The notes beneath the pieces are model-generated. The model was not told the origin of the DNA. It searched no databases and saw only the letters and a list, made by a program, of their open reading frames with translations. This document shows positions 39,779 to 41,840 of a stretch of 41,840 bases of DNA, one piece after another. The first letter of the stretch is position 1. Each line of letters opens with the position of its first letter. The stretch is taken from positions 1 to 41,840 of the forward strand of contig CAJUFN010000018.1 in the NCBI GenBank assembly GCA_910585545.1. Direction: 5' to 3'. The DNA is from an uncultured Lachnospiraceae bacterium (GTDB lineage: Bacteria > Bacillota > Clostridia > Lachnospirales > Lachnospiraceae). The translations under genes and the position numbers were made by a program.

Positions 39779-41653
39779 ATGGGTTGGTTATTAGAATTAT
39801 TGATGGAAGGTATCCGGGAGATGTGCTCGCAGTTTATTGTAGATATGATGTCTCTGGTGACGGACATGTTTACGGAACTTTTATCCTGTGACTTAAGTTT
39901 ATTTGAAGAGCTGTTTTCTGTGGCAGGGAAGCTGTATTCCAATGCGATTCTGCCTATGGGGGCAGCTCTGCTGCTTTTAATCTGCGTGTGGCAGCTTTTT
40001 AAAAGCATGTTTGGGAAGGCAGGTATTGCAAGCGAAGACCCGGTGGAACTGGTTTTACGCAGTGGAATCTGCCTGTTTTTTATTGTGGCGGCAAAGCCGA
40101 TGGTGGATTACATTTTGAAGGTGGCGGGAACGCCTTACCAGTGGGTGGCAGGGACCGAGATTGAGGTGAGCAGCTTTTCCGAGTATGTCTCTGTATTAGA
40201 GGGAATCACAGCAGGAATTGGGATTGACAGCTTAAACATTTCACTTCTGACATTGATCTTACAGTTTGTTGTGGCGTGGAACTATTTTAAAATGCTGTTT
40301 GTGATAGCAGAACGGTATGTCTTACTGGGCGTGTTCTCCTATACGGCGCCGTTGGCATTTGGGACCGGGGGATCTAAGGCAACCAATAACATCCTTGCCT
40401 CCTGGTCAAAGATGTTTGGCGGGCAGATGGTTCTGATTATCTTAAATTCCTGGTGCTTAAAGATGTTCTTATCCGGGTACGGGAATATAACTGCAAGCAA
40501 CTACGGATTTACCAAGTTCTTTGCAGCGACGTTGTGTCTGATCGGATTTTGCAAAGTGACCTTTAAGATGGATTCCTATCTGTCTTCGCTGGGTGTGAAT
40601 TTAGGCCGTCCTACAACCGGAATGGGTGCAATGGGGCTTATGATGGCAGCCGGGCGGATCTTTTCTCACGTGGGGAGAGGGAACAGCCAGACCGCAGGCA
40701 GTCCTTCCGGAAACGGGGAAGGAAGCAGTACAGGAAATGATTCCTATCTGGATGGCTCCGGCATGACGGATACAGGCGGTCCAATCCCTATGGGATTTGG
40801 CGCTGAAGGCATGCAGGCAGAGGACGGAACGGACTTTGGAAGCGGGATGGAGGAAGAACTGGCAGAGACAGGTCTGGAGTCCGGAGATTTTGATCCGATG
40901 GCAGACGGAGAGGGAAGCGTCCTGGAGGAAATGGGCATGATGCCGGAGGATGGACCTGGAAGCGAAGAACTGGCCGGAATGGAAGAACAGAATACGGAAA
41001 ACGTCTTTGGCATGGAAGGCGGCACATCCGGGGAATTGGGAGATTATCCGGTGGAAGAAGAGGAACCGGAGGCTTGCGGGGCCGAAGATGCAGACATGAA
41101 CTTAGATGGAACGGTGCTGGGAGACAGCGGTGCTGAAGATACTGGAATTGGCAGCGGGATGGATGCCTTTGAAAAAGACGGGGTTTCCGAAAGCAGCCAC
41201 ACATCAGGAGTGGAACCTTCCATGGGAACACAGGGAATTTTAAGCGAGATCGGAAGCGAAGCCGGCATAGAGAGCAGGGAATCCTACGGAGCAGAAGCAG
41301 AAACAGGAAGCATGCCGGTACCTGGCGGAGAAAAAGCGTTACCGGGTTATGACAGAGGTGTTTCATCCAATAATGATTTTTCCGGGGCAGGACAAGGCGG
41401 TAAAACAGTTATTTTAGAAGCAGGCGAAGAGGTCAACGGTCTTGTCTATCATGACTTTGATACGCCGGTGCCGCCGCAGGTTCTTAGGAATCCGGGTGTC
41501 AGTCAGGGAACGCCCTCTTCTGAGAGCAGAAAGCAGGAATATCGGAAAATAACGGAAGAGCGGAAGCTTCGGGAAGTGCCTAAATCAAGGAAGGACCTGA
41601 AAAAGAAGAAAAAAGAGAATCCGAAAGCGAAAAACGGGGATTCACAGAGATAG
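39779..41653 (+). CDS. TrbL/VirB6-like conjugal transfer membrane protein
   Basis: A 624-residue protein. Residues 1-300 contain about six hydrophobic spans (AILPMGAALLLLICVWQLF, SGICLFFIVAAKPMVDYIL, LGVFSYTAPLAFGTGGSKAT) and match the TrbL/VirB6-like inner-membrane component of Gram-positive conjugation systems. The rest is a long hydrophilic tail rich in Glu, Gly, Ser and Asp, ending in a Lys/Arg-rich stretch (KEQ... to KKKKKENPKAKNG). The ribosome binding site is weak (GGTGAC). It would form part of the channel that passes the DNA-protein complex. The tail may lie in the cytoplasm and contact other transfer proteins. Confidence 0.82.
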   Translation: MGWLLELLMEGIREMCSQFIVDMMSLVTDMFTELLSCDLSLFEELFSVAGKLYSNAILPMGAALLLLICVWQLFKSMFGKAGIASEDPVELVLRSGICLFFIVAAKPMVDYILKVAGTPYQWVAGTEIEVSSFSEYVSVLEGITAGIGIDSLNISLLTLILQFVVAWNYFKMLFVIAERYVLLGVFSYTAPLAFGTGGSKATNNILASWSKMFGGQMVLIILNSWCLKMFLSGYGNITASNYGFTKFFAATLCLIGFCKVTFKMDSYLSSLGVNLGRPTTGMGAMGLMMAAGRIFSHVGRGNSQTAGSPSGNGEGSSTGNDSYLDGSGMTDTGGPIPMGFGAEGMQAEDGTDFGSGMEEELAETGLESGDFDPMADGEGSVLEEMGMMPEDGPGSEELAGMEEQNTENVFGMEGGTSGELGDYPVEEEEPEACGAEDADMNLDGTVLGDSGAEDTGIGSGMDAFEKDGVSESSHTSGVEPSMGTQGILSEIGSEAGIESRESYGAEAETGSMPVPGGEKALPGYDRGVSSNNDFSGAGQGGKTVILEAGEEVNGLVYHDFDTPVPPQVLRNPGVSQGTPSSESRKQEYRKITEERKLREVPKSRKDLKKKKKENPKAKNGDSQR

Positions 41654-41667
41654 GAAAGGGGTGGCAC

Positions 41668-41826
41668 ATGAGAGAGGAAAGATCCGATGCTGCCCCGATG
41701 GATCAGGCAGCCGGTATTGCATCCCAGACGGTGCAGGCGCAGAGGGCGGTAAACCATGCAGTCCAGATGCAAAAAAGCGCTAAAGTGATTATTATCAAGC
41801 TTGGGAGCCATCCTTATCATGCTTGA
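41668..41826 (+). pseudogene. Start of the next conjugation gene, apparently frameshifted
   Basis: An ATG at 41668 behind GGAAAGGGG opens a 52-codon frame (MREERSDAAPMDQAAGIASQ, then QRAVNHAVQMQKSAKVIII) that meets a TGA at 41824. In the +1 frame the last part would read LGAILIML, a natural membrane continuation, so an extra G in the GGG at 41808-41810 may have broken the frame. It could be real damage or a sequence error close to the window end. Related elements often have a large transfer protein with such an N-terminus after the TrbL-like gene, but the family cannot be confirmed. Confidence 0.45.
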
Positions 41827-41840
41827 GAGCCATTGAAATC

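Larger units (their letters stand above)
17521..41840. mobile_element. Integrative and conjugative element (partial, left end)
   Basis: From the comEC break to the window end, gene content changes to mobile-element functions: a defence-like protein, an extra DNA ligase, ParM/ParR-like genes, a signal peptidase, a split sigma-like pair, many small unknown genes, and VirB2- and TrbL/VirB6-like conjugation genes. Relaxase, coupling protein, VirB4 and integrase are not seen and would lie further right. The left edge is placed at 17520/17521 from the loss of ComEC homology, accurate to a few bases at best. No target-site repeat can be confirmed without the right end. Confidence 0.75.

Noticed and set aside
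17521..41840. CRISPR array, tRNA or rRNA genes
   Set aside because: I saw no regular spaced repeats of CRISPR size and no tRNA- or rRNA-like segment on either strand; the only short spaced repeats are the 11-bp series at 39113.

Overview
The window looks like chromosomal DNA from a Gram-positive anaerobe of the Clostridia, most likely family Lachnospiraceae. This is inferred from AGGAGG-type ribosome binding sites, frequent GTG/TTG starts, the argCJBD order with a bifunctional-type ArgJ, a ProB that appears to lack the PUA domain, and the comEA / two-component / GerM / comEC order. The species cannot be fixed from the sequence alone.

Bases 1-17520 are core chromosome. A YtrA-type GntR repressor leads an ABC exporter operon (478-3803) that has a clear promoter and a perfect inverted-repeat operator. 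A block for arginine and proline synthesis follows: argG on the minus strand, divergent proB-proA, then argC, a GNAT acetyltransferase, argJ, argB and argD. ARG-box-like sites lie over the argC promoter and in the argG/proB divergent region. After a small YdcZ-type membrane protein comes a competence/sensing operon: comEA, an OmpR-type response regulator, its histidine kinase, a GerM-domain lipoprotein, and comEC.

comEC is cut after about 214 codons. Its reading frame leaves family-like sequence at about base 17520, and the DNA then becomes very AT-rich with unrelated genes up to the window end. I read this as the left junction of an integrative and conjugative element (ICE) inserted in comEC; the right junction and the integrase would lie outside the window. 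From left to right the element holds an AT-rich junction segment, a solitary 1032-residue metallophosphoesterase-STAND NTPase protein (candidate anti-phage sensor-effector), an extra NAD-dependent DNA ligase with several uncharacterised genes, and a regulator/flavoprotein cargo (broken ProX-like deacylase, LysR, HxlR, flavin reductase-like protein). It continues with a ParM-like actin and a probable ParR partner, a type I signal peptidase, a split sigma-factor-like pair, about ten small unknown genes, a DUF4143-type ATPase, and the start of the conjugation module (VirB2-like and TrbL/VirB6-like proteins).

Three predicted promoters in the element (21690, 33248, 39151) have near-consensus boxes with 17-bp spacers. 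Each is followed within about 60-130 bases by an intrinsic-terminator hairpin that lies before the first gene. Two of these hairpins, plus one between ligA and its downstream gene, share sequence. The conjugation promoter is preceded by 11-bp-spaced direct repeats. This pattern suggests leader attenuation or antitermination of the element's operons. Several genes are damaged: comEC, the ProX-like gene (one nonsense codon), a frameshifted Rpn-like tail, and the last gene of the window.
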